From assembly GCF_958979055.1 (NCBI RefSeq), contig NC_084894.1:2361001-2425000 (forward strand): DNA of 64,000 nucleotides. The letters run 5' to 3'. Numbering within the stretch: the first letter of the stretch is position 1; every line of letters starts with the position of its first letter. The position numbers and the translations under genes are program-made. Below, piece after piece: positions 1-12,213 of this stretch. Under the pieces are notes generated by a model. It saw only the letters and a program-made list of their open reading frames with translations, did no database searches and was not told where the DNA came from. This stretch comes from Alnus glutinosa (Eukaryota > Streptophyta > Magnoliopsida > Fagales > Betulaceae).

Positions 1-641
1 TGGTAAACACACACCCACTTAAACACAGACTGGAAATCAAAGCAAAAGTAGAAAAGAACGGTCTTCATAAAATTCTGCAAAGATGTTAACAATAGAAGGA
101 TTATAACAATGAAAGATAATGGGTAAAATCCTTTAATATTCGATTACAGGCAAAATTCAGAAATAATCCTAACAGTAACTCGGGTCAAAAGCGCATAAAG
201 AGAAATTAAAAAAGACGCGCATATATATATATATGAACATAGAGAATATAATCTTTATTATAACGAGGTTATCTATTTATTGGATTTTAAATGCAACTGA
301 TCTTATGGTGGGCGAGACCCATCTAACAGTTCTTTCACTATCCAATTAATTAATGCATGAAAAAAATAAAAGAATAAATGAACAACAGAGATCATCATTA
401 CAACACGTGAAATTGACTTTGTTGTTTTTGATATAATTCGAGTCATGAACCTAAAAGAATCATCAACTTAAAATACTTATGTTTCAGGCCAAAGCTAGCA
501 ATTCATATTAGTGGCAATTGGCAAACTGTAAAGCAAGTGTTTAACTTTAATTTAAAAAAACAAAAACCCAATAAATAAACACGTAGAATACAGGCTATAA
601 AGCAAAACTTACGGAGAAAGATTAAGAAAATTTGTACTCAC

Positions 642-887
642 CGGTGTGAAAACTGGGTAATCTTGAGCAGAGAACTGAGAAGCAGTGTGTGAAGCAGGGG
701 AAGAAGACGGGAATCTCAGATTGGCAGGACTGTTTCCTTGCATTAAAGCAGCATGGAGAGCTCTCAGCTCCACAGCTTTGGCAATGGCAGCTTGGATTTC
801 TTGCCTGCTGATTTCATGGTTGGTATTGCTGCTGTTGCTGTTCTTGTTTTCAAAGATTTGAGAGACAGTAGTTGCAGCAGCAGCCAT
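642..887 (-). CDS. Exon 1 of a conserved plant protein of unknown function (gene runs off the left edge)
   Basis: An 82-codon first exon starting MAAAATTVSQIFENK and ending in QDYPVFTP, followed exactly by a strong donor (CCG|GTGAGT; intron begins at 641). The composition is that of a small plant protein: a Ser/Asn-rich leader, then an amphipathic helix-like stretch (residues about 26-50, rich in Ala, Glu and Leu), then a Ser/Pro-rich patch. From memory the segment after EISRQEIQAAIAKAVELRAL resembles an uncharacterised family found across eudicots, but I cannot name it or give it a function. No second exon is visible in the remaining 641 bases, so the first intron is longer than that or the rest lies outside the window. 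The ATG at 885-887 is the first in frame and is preceded by a GA-rich leader. Coding status is fairly certain; function is unknown. Confidence 0.72.
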
Positions 888-1215
888 TAACAGAGGAGAG
901 AACAGAGCAGTGCATATGAACCCAAAGAAGAGAATATCTAGTGTTCGAATAGTTCAGAAATTTTTCAATGTCAGAAAAGAACAAAGAGGATTAACATGTG
1001 GGTATCCAACCGTTGGATTTGATTTAAAGAGAGGAAGATCATATCCGGCGCAAAATCTTGGAGAACCAGAAGGCAGAAACTAGGTAGATAGACCAAGAGA
1101 GAGAAAGAGAGAGATGTGTAGAGGAGGTATCTCAAACCAATAAGCTTTTGTCTTTGTTCTAAAGGATTAATAGAATGTGAGCATGTGAAGCACAGAGAGA
1201 GAGAGAGAGAGTAGT
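888..1215 (-). promoter_or_regulatory. 5' leader and promoter of the left-edge gene
   Basis: Upstream of the ATG on the minus strand lies a leader with GA/CT tracts (about 1093-1115 and 1195-1211), common in plant core promoters and 5' UTRs. At 1005-1018 there is a palindrome TCCAACCGTTGGA that reads as an MSA-like (AACGG core) motif on the minus strand. No clear TATA box was found, so the boundaries are inferred. Confidence 0.4.
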
Positions 1216-4200
1216 TTTTACTCTATGTGGGCATGACTCTTTGAAAGCAATTTACCAAAATGCCCATAGTTTCCAAAAATAACCATAACACCAACGTGAA
1301 ATGGTGGTACGATTGTCAACATGATTACTTGGATACTATCATAAGTTGTTCCACTATATTCCACTGCTACAATGCCAACAGTTTGAAGTGGCATCCTCCA
1401 AATTATTGCTTTGAGAGAGTCTTTAGAAAACTTTGTGTTATCATCACGAGCAATGATAGCAATTGCTTGCCTGCTAAGAGTGACTTTATACGTACATTGA
1501 TAAGACATACATCATTTTGGATCCCATTATGTAACTTCCTAGCAATTCATAATTTGATTCCTCCCCCCAATGTTTTCCCGGGCTCTGAATTTTGATTCTT
1601 TGTACTCTTTCTTTTGGTGCAACATGAATCTTATATGCAAGCATGTATATTGATGATGCTGAAATGGAACGGCCAATTTCATGTCTTTGAGGACTTGAAA
1701 GTATTGGGAATAATGGCTTAGAAGCATGCAAGGACTAGCCGATCGGAATATCTTCAATGTTTAAGTCAGCTGAGAATTTGGAAAGAATCATTATTTCCCA
1801 AATTTTGAAGTTAGTGTTTTTTCGAATGAGTGAATGAAGCGCTTATCTCTCCCATATTGAACTGTGTTCCTTACAATTGAAAGACGTTATTACGTTGTCA
1901 CGTGTCATTCTCCGACTAAATTACGCGCGGTTCGTCTATGAATCAAGATCATTGGCTTTGGTAAGGAATGTTCTTGATAATCCTTCCTTTATCACGGATT
2001 AGGTGACATTAAATGTCAACTGCCCTTGTGACAGGAGGAGAGTGGTGCTCTCATACCATCTCGAATGTGGGTTCTCTAAAAAATTTGATGACACATCAAA
2101 CTTTGAATCATTTTGGGTAGCATAGATGATTGAATACTTTACAGTCTAGTGTAATTTCTCTGCGGCCGCCAAAAATTATGTTACTAGGCCAATTTGGGTT
2201 TGGGTTGTTCAGCACTCGAAACGGATTGGATTGTCTGGCTAGACTAAGGAAGATAAAATCCAAACATATCATTCATAAATATACACATGTGTGTGGTCCT
2301 AGCAAAAAGGAACCAAAAAAAAAAAACTTATATATGTGTTAGGTCTTAGCAAAAGGAACAAAAAAATATCCAATAATGCAAGAAATCCTTTGTCTCTGTT
2401 CATGGGAATGTATGGTGACGATTTGATAATGATTTTTAAAATTGATTTTTGGTTTTAGTTTTTTTAAAAAAAATGTTTTGATGTAATATAAAATAAGAAG
2501 TATTTGTTGGTAAGGTTTACATTTCAAAAGTGTTTTACTTTTTAAATCGTTTGTTAATAAATTTTGGATTTTTATTTTTATTTTTTTAAAAAACTATTAA
2601 TAAACCAGGATGAAAATTATGACTAAATATACTTTGTAAGACGTATGTACAAATAATAATTAGATTTAGGTTAGGTGAACTAGGGAAAAAAAAAAAAAGA
2701 GAAGCATTTGGATTTATCTTAACAGAAAGAAAGCAACATGCATGGTAGATGCAAATTAAAAACCTTCATATGATCGAAGACCACCTTAATGGACCCGGTA
2801 TACCCATTTCTATTTATTTTTATTTTTTTTCAAAACAAAAACATTAATAAACAACTTAAAATTCAAAACAGTACTCAAACTATTTGACCTTTATATCACA
2901 ATAGAACATTTTTTTTAAACCAAAAATAAAAAATACTCCCTAAAAAAACATTAACAAACGTTGTGCCTGTAGGTGGCCATGGTCAGCCAATTGTTCTCCA
3001 TGCAAACGTGGTGGTGACCTTTACCCTTCAAAAAAGGGTAAAAATCTTAAACTACTGCCAAGAGGTAAGTTAAACCTTTAACCTATTGATGCAACAACAT
3101 TGGTGATGTCTTAACTGTTCTGTATTTTACATGTTCCCTTTCTTGATGAGATCGAGTTGACCTGTAAGTGGACACATTAAAGCAACGCACTTCTAGTTCT
3201 TCAACTCTTAAAAGCTAATCCCAAAAAGAAAAAAAAAAAGTGATTTGAGTCCCAATGAATGAACGAAGCTTTGCTTCAAAGTTAGCTAAAAGAAATTTTC
3301 TAACAAAATTTATTTTAAATCAATATCAGTCTAAAAACATGACATAAATTTCATCAAACCTGGTTTGGATAAGTTTTCTTAAACTCAATTTATAAAGCCG
3401 TTATGTGTCACTTAACATGTGAAAAATATTAAATTACTACTTATCTTAAAAGCTTAAGCTGTTAAGAAAATGTAAATTTAATCATTTAATTTATATTATA
3501 ACAATAAGTACATAATTTTTTAATTAACATGTAAAAATCACATATTTTTTTAATAGAACTACTAAAAAGATATGTATTTTCACGTGCATAAAAAAAAATA
3601 AAATAAAATAAAATAAAATAAAAACATAATAATTTTATGAACTGGATTGAAAAAATCGGAGGAAATTGTTATCTTTTTTAATAAACTGTATTAAAGAAAA
3701 ACTGTCCCCTAAAAGTCACAATTTTTCTTACCATTAACAAGTACGCATTTCAGGGTGTCGAGGACAAAATGGTCAATTGCAAAGATACGTAGCTGTCCGG
3801 GTGCTGTTGTTGCCGAAAGGGCCCAATGTGGGTGACAGAAATATCCAAAACCTTCCAAACGCTCTCACACAGTTGTCTTTCTCTTTCCTTTTTCTTTTCT
3901 CTCTCTTTTTCTTTCCGAAGTACCTCTTTCTCTTTTCACCAAACAAGTGAATCTTGTAAGGCGTGGAGGCACGGTGGGCCAAACGGGGACCAAATGGAAA
4001 TGGAAACTCCCTCGGGCCCTCGTGATCCCAAATTACAGAAATGTCCATAACGTACCATTTGCTAGTTCCAAGACGACAGTACTGGGAGCTAAATGGAGTA
4101 TTCCAAGGAAGCGAGGGTGCTTTTGAAGAAATAGGAATATATTTTATTATAATTTAATATGAAAATGGAATTCCATGTAGGATTTGGTATGGAGTTCGTT

Positions 4201-6440
4201 GTTTTCCATAACTACTTTGTGTTAGAAAAATCATTATCTTATTGAAATTAACTTTATGAGCCAACCACCCCCGGAGAGTTAGTAAGATTTGTCAACCTCC
4301 ACATGCAAAAAGTTTTTGTTTCATCAAAAAATTAAAAAAAAAAAAAATCGCTTACTTTGTTAATGCTTTTTAGATAATACTTTTAGATCAGTAATTTTAA
4401 TATTTTATTAATATTTTGTATTTTGAATTATTTATTAATATATATAAAAAGAAAAGGATCAAACAAGCAATTAAGGCAAACGTGGCCCAAGAGTTTTAGT
4501 TTCAATTCTTAAAGTAATTCAACTTGGTAGCCAGCTAGCTATGATCTACAAGGAAAGGTTTAGAACCTAACAATTAGGTTTGTTTGTTTTGACAATAAGC
4601 AAAGTTAGTTAGGAAAATGTAGTTATACGATATAATATTGGAAGCCTTAATTCTCGTGAACGAAAATCAAAATTCATAGTTTTATGCCAAGACTTTTTAT
4701 TTGTGTCTTGGTTTTAATATATGATCAATTTGCCGCTCACAAGTTCTCTTAAGGCCTAATCATTGATCTAAAAGCTTTAGGATTGTTAGAAACTAATTTG
4801 CTTAAACCCTTAACTCTTTAACAAATATTTCACCACGCACGCTTTTGAATCCGACATTCACAGCAGCCCACTGTTGACTCTAGTAGTTTTTTTATTTTTT
4901 TAGACTCTACTCACTTATAAATATTCAATGATTTAATATTATGCTTATACATAATATATACCAATAAATCCACCGGGTCATCTCATTTGTGATTCGAACC
5001 TAACGTAATGTTTGATCTGATATCAATTGTAGAGGGTCTAACTACGTACGACGTACGTACTGATCTAGAAGGCCTACTACTATTGAATAGTACTGATTTA
5101 GTTTAATCCTTAATTAACCCTTAGAATCGTAAGAGGCTCCTGAGCTTAATTTCCATAAAATTAGTTAACTGCATGCACAGTGACTGGCACATATCAACAA
5201 ACGAACAAGTCGTCATCCCTACCTTGTAGTGGGTGTATATGCTTTTCCAGCTCTAATTCTTTACTGGGTTATCAAAAATTAACAAATTAAAGGGCGGCAT
5301 GGGCCTGGTGTCTTCATCATATATAGAGCTAGCAAACATGTGTTGGCTCAGTTGGAGGATCATTATAAAATCAAATGGCCGAAAGTGATAGCTAGCTAGG
5401 TGTTCTTCATCAATATAATTCACCCATGGCCAAGAATCTCCCATGTTAAAGCTTTTCGATCTCTCTCGATCGCTGCCATGATTGTGCTGCGGGCATGCAT
5501 CTCTTTTGGCCCGGCCCCCATTGCCTTTCATGATCCGGATGGGGTGTATATATATATCATTAATGACCATATAATTAATTAGCTTCTAAGATAAATGACT
5601 CAAATGCCAATATATATTTTTTATAGGCTTAACTAATAAGATATATTTGGGGGCACATGGGGATCATTACTTGTACCATTATGTAAGTTCTACTCTAATT
5701 TATTATAATCCTTCTTTAAGAACGATCGACTTGCTTCAAAATCAACAAAATCTCTTCAATCATGAGTAGTACTTTACGCAAATACTTCCATCAAAACCAA
5801 CTAATTAATCCTTTTTTTTTTCTTAATCTTTTTTCCCCCTTTACCCAATAGACATAATAATGTGGACACTAAGTTATAAAAATGATACACTTTACATAGG
5901 CTCCAAACATCATAAAAATGTGACACCACGCGCATAAGCCACAATTAAATTTACACTTTACACGAATTCTATGAATTGATGTGGTAGTCTATGTGACATG
6001 CACTTACCATATTAGTCATAATCAAATTTACCTGTTTAGTGACTGACGTAGTAAGTGTCGTACATTTGTTTGTTAAGAAATTGTAATACCGTACCTTTAA
6101 TAACAATTTTTTTTTTATTCTATACATGGCAACTGATATTAAATTGTAGTTTATCATTCCATTTGCAATGATTAGTTAGTTACTTTGTTTAATTAATATC
6201 TTATTCTCACTTTGGAAACACCGAAAAAGAAAATTTTAATTAATAGTTACATGACTGTACGTATATTTGTGGTTGTTAAGATATGCATGATGCCCTTTCA
6301 TTTTCAGTCACGGTCACAGCTAGCCCCGCCGGATTAACGAAAATTAAGAAAGGTGCATGGCTTTAATTGGTGTCTCTTTCTCTGTACCAGAAGGAATAAA
6401 ACAGGAATTAAAAAAAAAAAAAAAAGAAAAAAAAAAAGAA
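1216..6440. other. Gene-free AT-rich intergenic region
   Basis: About 5.2 kb with no ORF that looks like a protein. It contains A/T homopolymers, an ATAAA tract near 3593-3620, a TC-rich pyrimidine block at about 3878-3925 and degenerate repeat fragments. A motif near 3440-3470 recurs near 40400-40430 as a dispersed repeat. At about 4990-5035 there is a weak match to a copia-type primer binding site. Short ORFs here (for example at 1218-1757, 3773-4050 and 5253-5570) have no recognisable motif and no exon structure. Confidence 0.55.
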
Positions 6441-6648
6441 GCAGATAATTACACCATTGGTCCATGTGATATACTATAATTATTTTTCATTTTCTATGGT
6501 TTAAAAAGTGCATGGGAGGTCCATGTGATATGCAATAATTACAAATTGATCCCTATAGTCAAATTCAGTTAAAAATTTTAACAGATTCCGTCAAATGCCA
6601 CGTCAACTCCACGTGTTGCCAATAAGACATGTCCATCTTAATAAAATA

Positions 6649-6830
6649 GAGATATGATTCTTCACCACCTAAATATACAACTTTTCACCACCTTGTCTAT
6701 ATGGCAGATGATCCCCTATTAACTTTAAAGTTTTTTTATTTTTAAAAAATAAAATAAAGTGAGGGAGCACCTTGCCACATAGACAAGATGGTAAAAAGTT
6801 GTATATTTAGGTGGTGAAAAATCATTTTTC
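6649..6830. mobile_element. Nested 182-bp MULE-type MITE with 9-bp target duplication
   Basis: TIRs of about 57 bp begin GAGATATGATTCTTCACC on the left and, reverse-complemented, GAAAAATGATTTTTCACC on the right. The element is flanked by a perfect 9-bp direct repeat AATAAAATA at 6640-6648 and 6831-6839. Nine-base target duplications with long TIRs are the hallmark of Mutator-like elements. It sits inside the left arm of the larger element, so it inserted later. Confidence 0.85.
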
Positions 6831-6943
6831 AATAAAATAATATAAATTTATTAAAAAATAAATAAATATACTTATTTTTTTAAAAACAAATTAAAATTAA
6901 AATTAAAACCAAAAAAAAAAGGAAAAAAGAAAAAAAGGTGACA

Positions 6944-7180
6944 AGGGGGTGGCTAGGGGTGGCCCGATGGCCACCCCCGGCCATTGCGGTGGCCTCGTGC
7001 CACCCCCAATGGCCTGGGGGTGGCTAGGGGTGGCCCGATGGCCACCCCCGGCCACTGCGGTGGCCTCGTGCCACCCCCAATGGCCTGGGGGTGGCCGCTC
7101 GCCACCCCCGGTGGCCTCTGGGGGTGGCGCATGGCCACCCCCATTGGCTGGGGGTGGCCTGGCCACCCCCAAAGGCCCAT
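6944..7180. repeat. GC-rich minisatellite (71-bp period) at the core of the MULE-like element
   Basis: An abrupt island of about 70% GC in AT-rich surroundings, built from GGGGGTGGC and its reverse complement GCCACCCCC. A 71-bp unit repeats (GGCTAGGGG at 6951 and again at 7022), then degenerates. Each unit is internally self-complementary, so the array can fold into stacked hairpins. All six frames stay open by chance, producing Gly/Pro/Ala-rich ORFs that are not proteins. Confidence 0.85.
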
Positions 7181-7466
7181 TGCCTGCCAGTTTTCTTTAT
7201 TTTTTTTAAAAAAAATAATTTTATTTATTTATTTATTAATAAATTTATATTTTTTATGAAGAATGGACACGTGTTGCCATCTTATTGGCGACACGTGGCG
7301 CTGACGTGTAGGGCTAACAGATTCCGTCAAAATGGTGGACGGAAAATCGACCCAGGGAGTAAAACGTAATTATTACATATCACATGGACCTCCTATGCAC
7401 TTTTTAAACCATAAGAAGTGAAATATAATTATAACATACCACAGGGACCAACAGTACAATTATCCC

Positions 7467-8515
7467 AAAAAAAAAAAAAATACTCAGTCTCTATCACCTT
7501 CTGATACTAATTCTTAATATATAACAAGTGTACACAAATGTTAAAGTAGAAAGACAGAAGACTAATATTATTCTTGCTGGCGTCCTCGTATAGCGTTTGG
7601 ATTTTGTCCCGTTTTTGTTGTTCTGGTCCCGGAAAAGAGGATTCCTATATAATGTCTTGTTATTGTCACAACATGCACATATATAGCCAGAATAATGGGT
7701 TTTTAATCACAATTTTTTAACACTATCAATAAATTAGGTGATCTTTTGGTGATTGGAAACAACCATGCTAGATGTCTTTGCCATTGCAATCAAGATTAGG
7801 AAGACCCGTGTTAATGTAAAAAGGTTTGAGCCTCACCTTAAAAAGATGTCACTGGAGCGTACGTAAAATTAATATATCATAGTTGTGTTCAAACATATAA
7901 GCTTAAGATTTTAAGTTGAGTGGTATTTTAATATGGAGGACCTAGTACTCCATAAATTTTGAGACCTAAGGTGATAATTTTAAGTAAGATTTATACATTG
8001 ATTAAATAATATTTATTTAAGCTTTTTATATTATAATGTGTGTTCTTTAAAATCCATTATACTCATATTTTATGAGATGCAAAATTACTAATTAAGTTTT
8101 TGTTTAATTTTATTATTATCGATACTAAATCTCTCACACGTGTAGAAATGAACAACTAAAATATAAAATTGTCAAAATAAAAATACATAGATTATGAAGT
8201 GTCGAAACTCCCAAATGGGAAGAGACAAAATGCTATCACAATTTTCATCAGCTAATATTCCACCTCTTTTTTTTATTCTTCCATTTGGGAGCTAGCCTTA
8301 AACAATGGCTTAAGTGGCCTACCTATTGTGCCGCTCTCCTAACATATTATATTATGATCTCATTAAAATACTTACTAAAATGTCAATCTCCTTAACACTA
8401 AGATTGAGCATTTTCAAAAAACCACCATCTTGTCTGCAATTTAAAAATTCAGATTTTTTGCGTTTTCAAATTGTAATTTTTTTTTTAAATAATGCAATTC
8501 CAAATAATTAATAGG

Positions 8516-8555
<40 letters not shown>

Positions 8556-8627
8556 CAGTATGTATGTATTGCGGTATATATGCCCTGCTTTTTGTTTTTG
8601 CCATCAACATATAGAAACCCATAGGCA

Positions 8628-8658
<31 letters not shown>

Positions 8659-8901
8659 GAAGAAGAAGAAGAAGAAAAGAAAGAAAGAAGTTTGGGTATA
8701 CCCATGATAGGCTATACCCAAAGAAAACCCTCGGCCTTAAACCAATTTGCATACCCAAAGAAGCATAAATAGGCTATACAGCATATACCCATAAATAAGA
8801 GACTACCCCTTTTGTTCAAAAAAAAAAAAAAAAAGAGACTACCCCTTTATATGACCCCCCTATGAATATCAAATTGATAGCAATAAGGCACAAAACATAG
8901 C
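7467..8901. other. Intergenic region with simple repeats
   Basis: No gene is visible. It carries a TA microsatellite (8517-8553), an A-run running into GAA/GAAA repeats (about 8631-8690), and a small duplication of AAGAGACTACCCCTTT separated by an A-run (8798-8850). The Phe/Ile-rich ORFs reported by translation are products of these simple repeats. Confidence 0.6.
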
Positions 8902-10895
8902 ATGCCAGTAAAACCTCTCATACCAAAGCAACTAAACCAAATCCATGCTCAACTCCTTAAAAACCCAAAACCCTACGCCCTAAACCAATTGTTAGGAGTT
9001 CTCACAAACTCTGCCACCCCACAAAATGCCTTTCTTCTCTACAACCAAATGCTCCAACGCCCAACCTTCCACAACCAGTACACCTTCACCCCTGCCCTCA
9101 AGGCATCAACCTTATTGCATGCGCGCCAAAAGGGTCTTGAAATCCATGCCCACGTCCTAAAATCCGGTCACTGTTTTGATATCTTCATCCATAACTCCTT
9201 GCTTCATTTCTACGTTGTTGGGAATGACATCGTATCCGCTTGCCGGATTTTCAACTCAATGTCTTCCCCGGATGTCGTTTCGTGGACTTCGATCATTTCG
9301 GGGCTTTCTAAGTGCGGTTTTGAAGAGGAAGCCATTAGGGGTGGGCAAATTATCCGCCTACCGACCACTTACCGAACCAAACCGAGCCGCCATCAATCGC
9401 CTACCGACTCTACCAACTAATTTTTGGTTCGGTAGTCGGTATAAAATTTTGTTCCAAAAGCCGATTCGATAACGGAACCGCCTTTTAAGCGGTAACCGAA
9501 CCGAACCGCCTTCTTTTCCGACCAATTAACCGAACCGACGTCGTTTTAATAAGAACGAAACGTTTGATCATATTTTTTTCCTTTAAAAAAATCAAAACGA
9601 CGTCGTTTCATTACCCATGTTAATCGAATATTAACCGACTTAACCGACCACCTATTAACCGCTTTACCGACTTAACCGACCGCCTATCAACCGCTTTACC
9701 GACTTAACCGACCGCCTATTAACCGCTTAACCGACTTAAACCGACCGCTTATTAACCGCTTAACCGACTTAACCGAAATAAATTCACCAACTGCATTCCG
9801 ACAAAAGTCGGTTAACCGACCGAATTAACCGACTTAACCGCCTACCGAACCGATGCCCACCCCTAGAAGCCATTGTTAAGTTCTTGTCCATGGATGTAAA
9901 GCCTAATGCTAAATTGCTAATACTCTTGTTAGTGTTTTGTCTGCCTGCGCTAGTCTAAGAGCTCTGAAGCTCAGTAAAGCCACTCATGGATATAGCTTGA
10001 GGAATTTGGATGGCAATAACGCTATATTGGGTAATGTAATGGTGGATTTTTATGTGAGATGTGGGTCGTTGGAGAGCGCAAAGTACCCGTTTGTGAATAT
10101 GCCTAAGAGAGATGTGGTTTCCTGGACTACAATGATAAGTCATAGGTGGTTATGCACAAAGAGGATTTTGTGAAGAGGCAGTGAGGGTATTCCAGGAAAT
10201 GGTGGAAGGAGGGGAAGCTCAGCCTAATGAGGTCACTATTGTCAGTGTATTGTCAGCGTGTTCTTCCATTGGTGCATTGAATTTGGGTCAATGGGTGCAC
10301 TCCTACATTGATACACGAAGTGATCTTACGGAGGATGGTAGTGTGGGAAACGCCTTGATCAACATGTATGTTAAATGCGGGGATGTGGGTATGGCAATTC
10401 AGGTTTTTAACATCCTTATGCGCAAGGACATCATATCATGGAGTACCGTTTTCTCGTGTATAGCTTACCATTACAATCGTTGCCTTTTTTTTCTTTTTCT
10501 TTTTTTAGTGTATATTACTTTGTGCATTGGTGTATGATAACAAACGACTTTTTTTCTGAATTTTTATTTTATGAAGAGTATTTTTGTTATTTTGAATCTC
10601 GAAAGGAAGACATTGCAAACCACAAAATTAGATTGTGGGGACATTGCGAAAATTGAAACATTACCTTACAAATTATGTAACCTTCTGTTTTCTTTATGGA
10701 GCAATTCAAGGATAGTTGATCAAGGTTTGATCTTCATCGAAACCATGAGAAATATTTATGGATCATGCCCCAAATGCAGCTTTCTGCTTGCATGGTTGAT
10801 GTGTGGAAGGGCTCTTGGAGGAAGCAGAGGAGTCAACATGGGAATTTTGGTTTTTGCAAAATGTATGGAAATCTGCAGTTGTTTAAAGGATTAGG
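8902..10895 (+). pseudogene. Pentatricopeptide-repeat (PPR) protein pseudogene interrupted by a hAT MITE
   Basis: Translation from 8902 gives a typical PLS-class plant PPR protein: LNQIHAQLLKNP, NSLLHFYVVGNDIVSACRIF, SPDVVSWTSIISGLSKCGFEEEAI. After the MITE (9336-9865) the same frame resumes with VKFLSMDVKPNA. An 8-bp near-duplication at about 9904-9920 then shifts the frame (continuing SVLSACASLRALKLSKATHGYS), and a 7-bp insertion at about 10137-10143 shifts it again (continuing VFQEMVEGGEAQPNEVTIVSVLSACSS to RKDIISWSTV at about 10447). Beyond that a non-homologous segment intervenes, and only decayed pieces of the C-terminal extension remain (VDQGLIFIETMRN near 10715-10755, then another frameshift). 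Such proteins normally bind organellar RNA for editing or processing, but this copy cannot make one. Identity is near certain; the right boundary is approximate. Confidence 0.9.
9336..9865. mobile_element. hAT-superfamily MITE inserted in the PPR gene
   Basis: A 530-bp element with 12-bp terminal inverted repeats TAGGGGTGGGCA / TGCCCACCCCTA. It is flanked by a perfect 8-bp target duplication GAAGCCAT (9328-9335 and 9866-9873), diagnostic of hAT transposons. The interior is filled with tandem variants of TTAACCGACCGCCTA, the subterminal-repeat type expected for transposase binding. No transposase is encoded. Removing it restores a continuous PPR frame across the site. Confidence 0.93.
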
Positions 10896-11984
10896 AGGTT
10901 TTTTTAACACGCCAGAGTGAGCAAAAGCTTGCACTAGTCTAAACAAAGAGGGTGACACAAATAATGTTGTGTGTCCATGGTGAGGAAATGTGGATGAGAG
11001 CAGGATTAACTTGGATTGATCTCTCCATTGATACATTGACTCAGGGATGTCTGCAAATGCAGGAGCATTCCTCTGACAGATTCCTTGTTATTGGTCAAAT
11101 TATAAAACAAAACAGCAGAACAATCATAACAATTTTGGGAAGAAGTATTGGCTTAAACCACCATGGCAAGGTTTTAAATCCAACTGCACTAATATTACAG
11201 TTCAATTGTACCATACTCTGAACCATCATATCAATTAGATAGAGATTCTCGCAATTTTGCTGTCCAAAGTATTAATAATTTGACAGCAAATATGAAAGAG
11301 CTAATATAAGGTCCACATGTCCACATGCCCAAACAAAGTTTGAGCTGCCCACCTATTTACTTGGATAGGTGGATCTCATCTTACCTAAAAAATCTAAGAG
11401 TTGTTTAACAATGCTACATCAGCATAAGATAAAAGTGTATTGTATAACATTACTCTAAATGGAATAGACAGTTAGGCCGAAACCAAAATATCTTATCAGG
11501 TATCAAAGCATGATTGTAGAATCAATAAAAACAAAGAAATGGTTGGCTTAGATTTATGTCACAATAAAATTTTTGTAAGGATAAAGTTTTCTTCTGAATT
11601 GGGTTTGAGGAAAAGTTCTATAATTTGGTTGATTAAATTGACATTTGTTCTTAGAGTTTATAATTCTTTTTTTTTTTTTTTTAATATATATATATAAGTT
11701 TAATAGACTCACTTACAAGAAAACTTTTTTTTATTATTATTGTTGTTAATTTTTATTTTTTGTAGGTTATTGTTGGTATTTTCAATTGTTGGATTAATTG
11801 GATCTAAAACAATCAAACGGGCCTAGGTTAGGCCCAGACGGAGGAACAAGATCCTTGACCAGACTCTGGCCTACAATATCCTTGTTCATTGTTCCAATGC
11901 TTCTCTGTCTCGTTTCTTTTAGGCTTTCTCCTCCCATGAGACCCTTGAATAAAAACCAGCCATCCCTTTTTCACAAACTCTCTT
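10896..11984. other. Spacer between PPR relic and cyclin promoter
   Basis: About 1.1 kb with no recognisable gene. Weak PPR remnants may extend to about 11000 (GEEMW near 10981). The rest is AT-rich with a T-run (about 11668-11684) and a short TA tract. The small ORFs show no family features. Confidence 0.5.
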
Positions 11985-12213
11985 CTCAGCCGTTGGATCC
12001 TTGGGAGGATCCAACGGTCAGAATTCAAATTACAGAGAATACGACCGTTGGCTAATTGCGTCGGCTGTTGAGCGTCCCTATTAGTCTCTTGAGAAAGCAA
12101 GCAACAATTCACAAACCACAAATAGAGAGACTTAGAGAGCGAGAGAGAGCGATAGATTAACGGGTTTAATCCCAAACCCAGTTTAAATTTTGAGAGACAA
12201 TCATAAAGAAGCG
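11985..12213 (+). promoter_or_regulatory. Cyclin B promoter with three MSA elements and 5' leader
   Basis: TCCAACGGTCA at 12010-12020 matches the plant M-phase-specific activator consensus (YCYAACGGYYA) perfectly. Two further AACGG cores lie on the opposite strand at 11990-11994 and 12045-12049, so three copies fall within about 60 bp. MSA elements are bound by three-repeat MYB (MYB3R) factors and drive G2/M transcription. A GA-rich leader (12123-12151) follows, then the ATG at 12214. Confidence 0.82.

Larger units (their letters stand above)
6441..7466. mobile_element. MULE-like non-autonomous element with long terminal inverted repeats
   Basis: Two roughly 110-bp inverted repeats face each other: the left one begins GATAATTACACCATTGGTCC (about 6444) and the right one ends at 7466; the reverse complement of the right end starts GGGATAATTGTACTGTTGG. 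The match continues inward through the shared segment AAAAAGTGCATGGGAGGTCC and a second shared block with CCAATAAGA (6619-6628). No transposase is present. Poly(A) on both sides hides any target duplication. Long TIRs and an internal GC-rich core fit non-autonomous Mutator-like elements; the class is inferred. Confidence 0.7.

Noticed and set aside
3773..4050. Overlapping ORFs on both strands (74 and 91 codons)
   Set aside because: The Lys/Arg- and Ser/Phe-rich translations come from a TC-rich pyrimidine block; no family or exon context.
6903..7369. Several overlapping 75-92 codon ORFs on both strands
   Set aside because: They are translations of the GC-rich palindromic minisatellite; open in many frames by composition, with no start context or family.
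8485..8758. Phe/Ile/Tyr-rich ORFs
   Set aside because: Products of the TA microsatellite and the A/GAA runs.
9336..9865. Extension of the PPR reading frame to 9420
   Set aside because: Codons after EEAI are read from the hAT MITE, not from the PPR gene.
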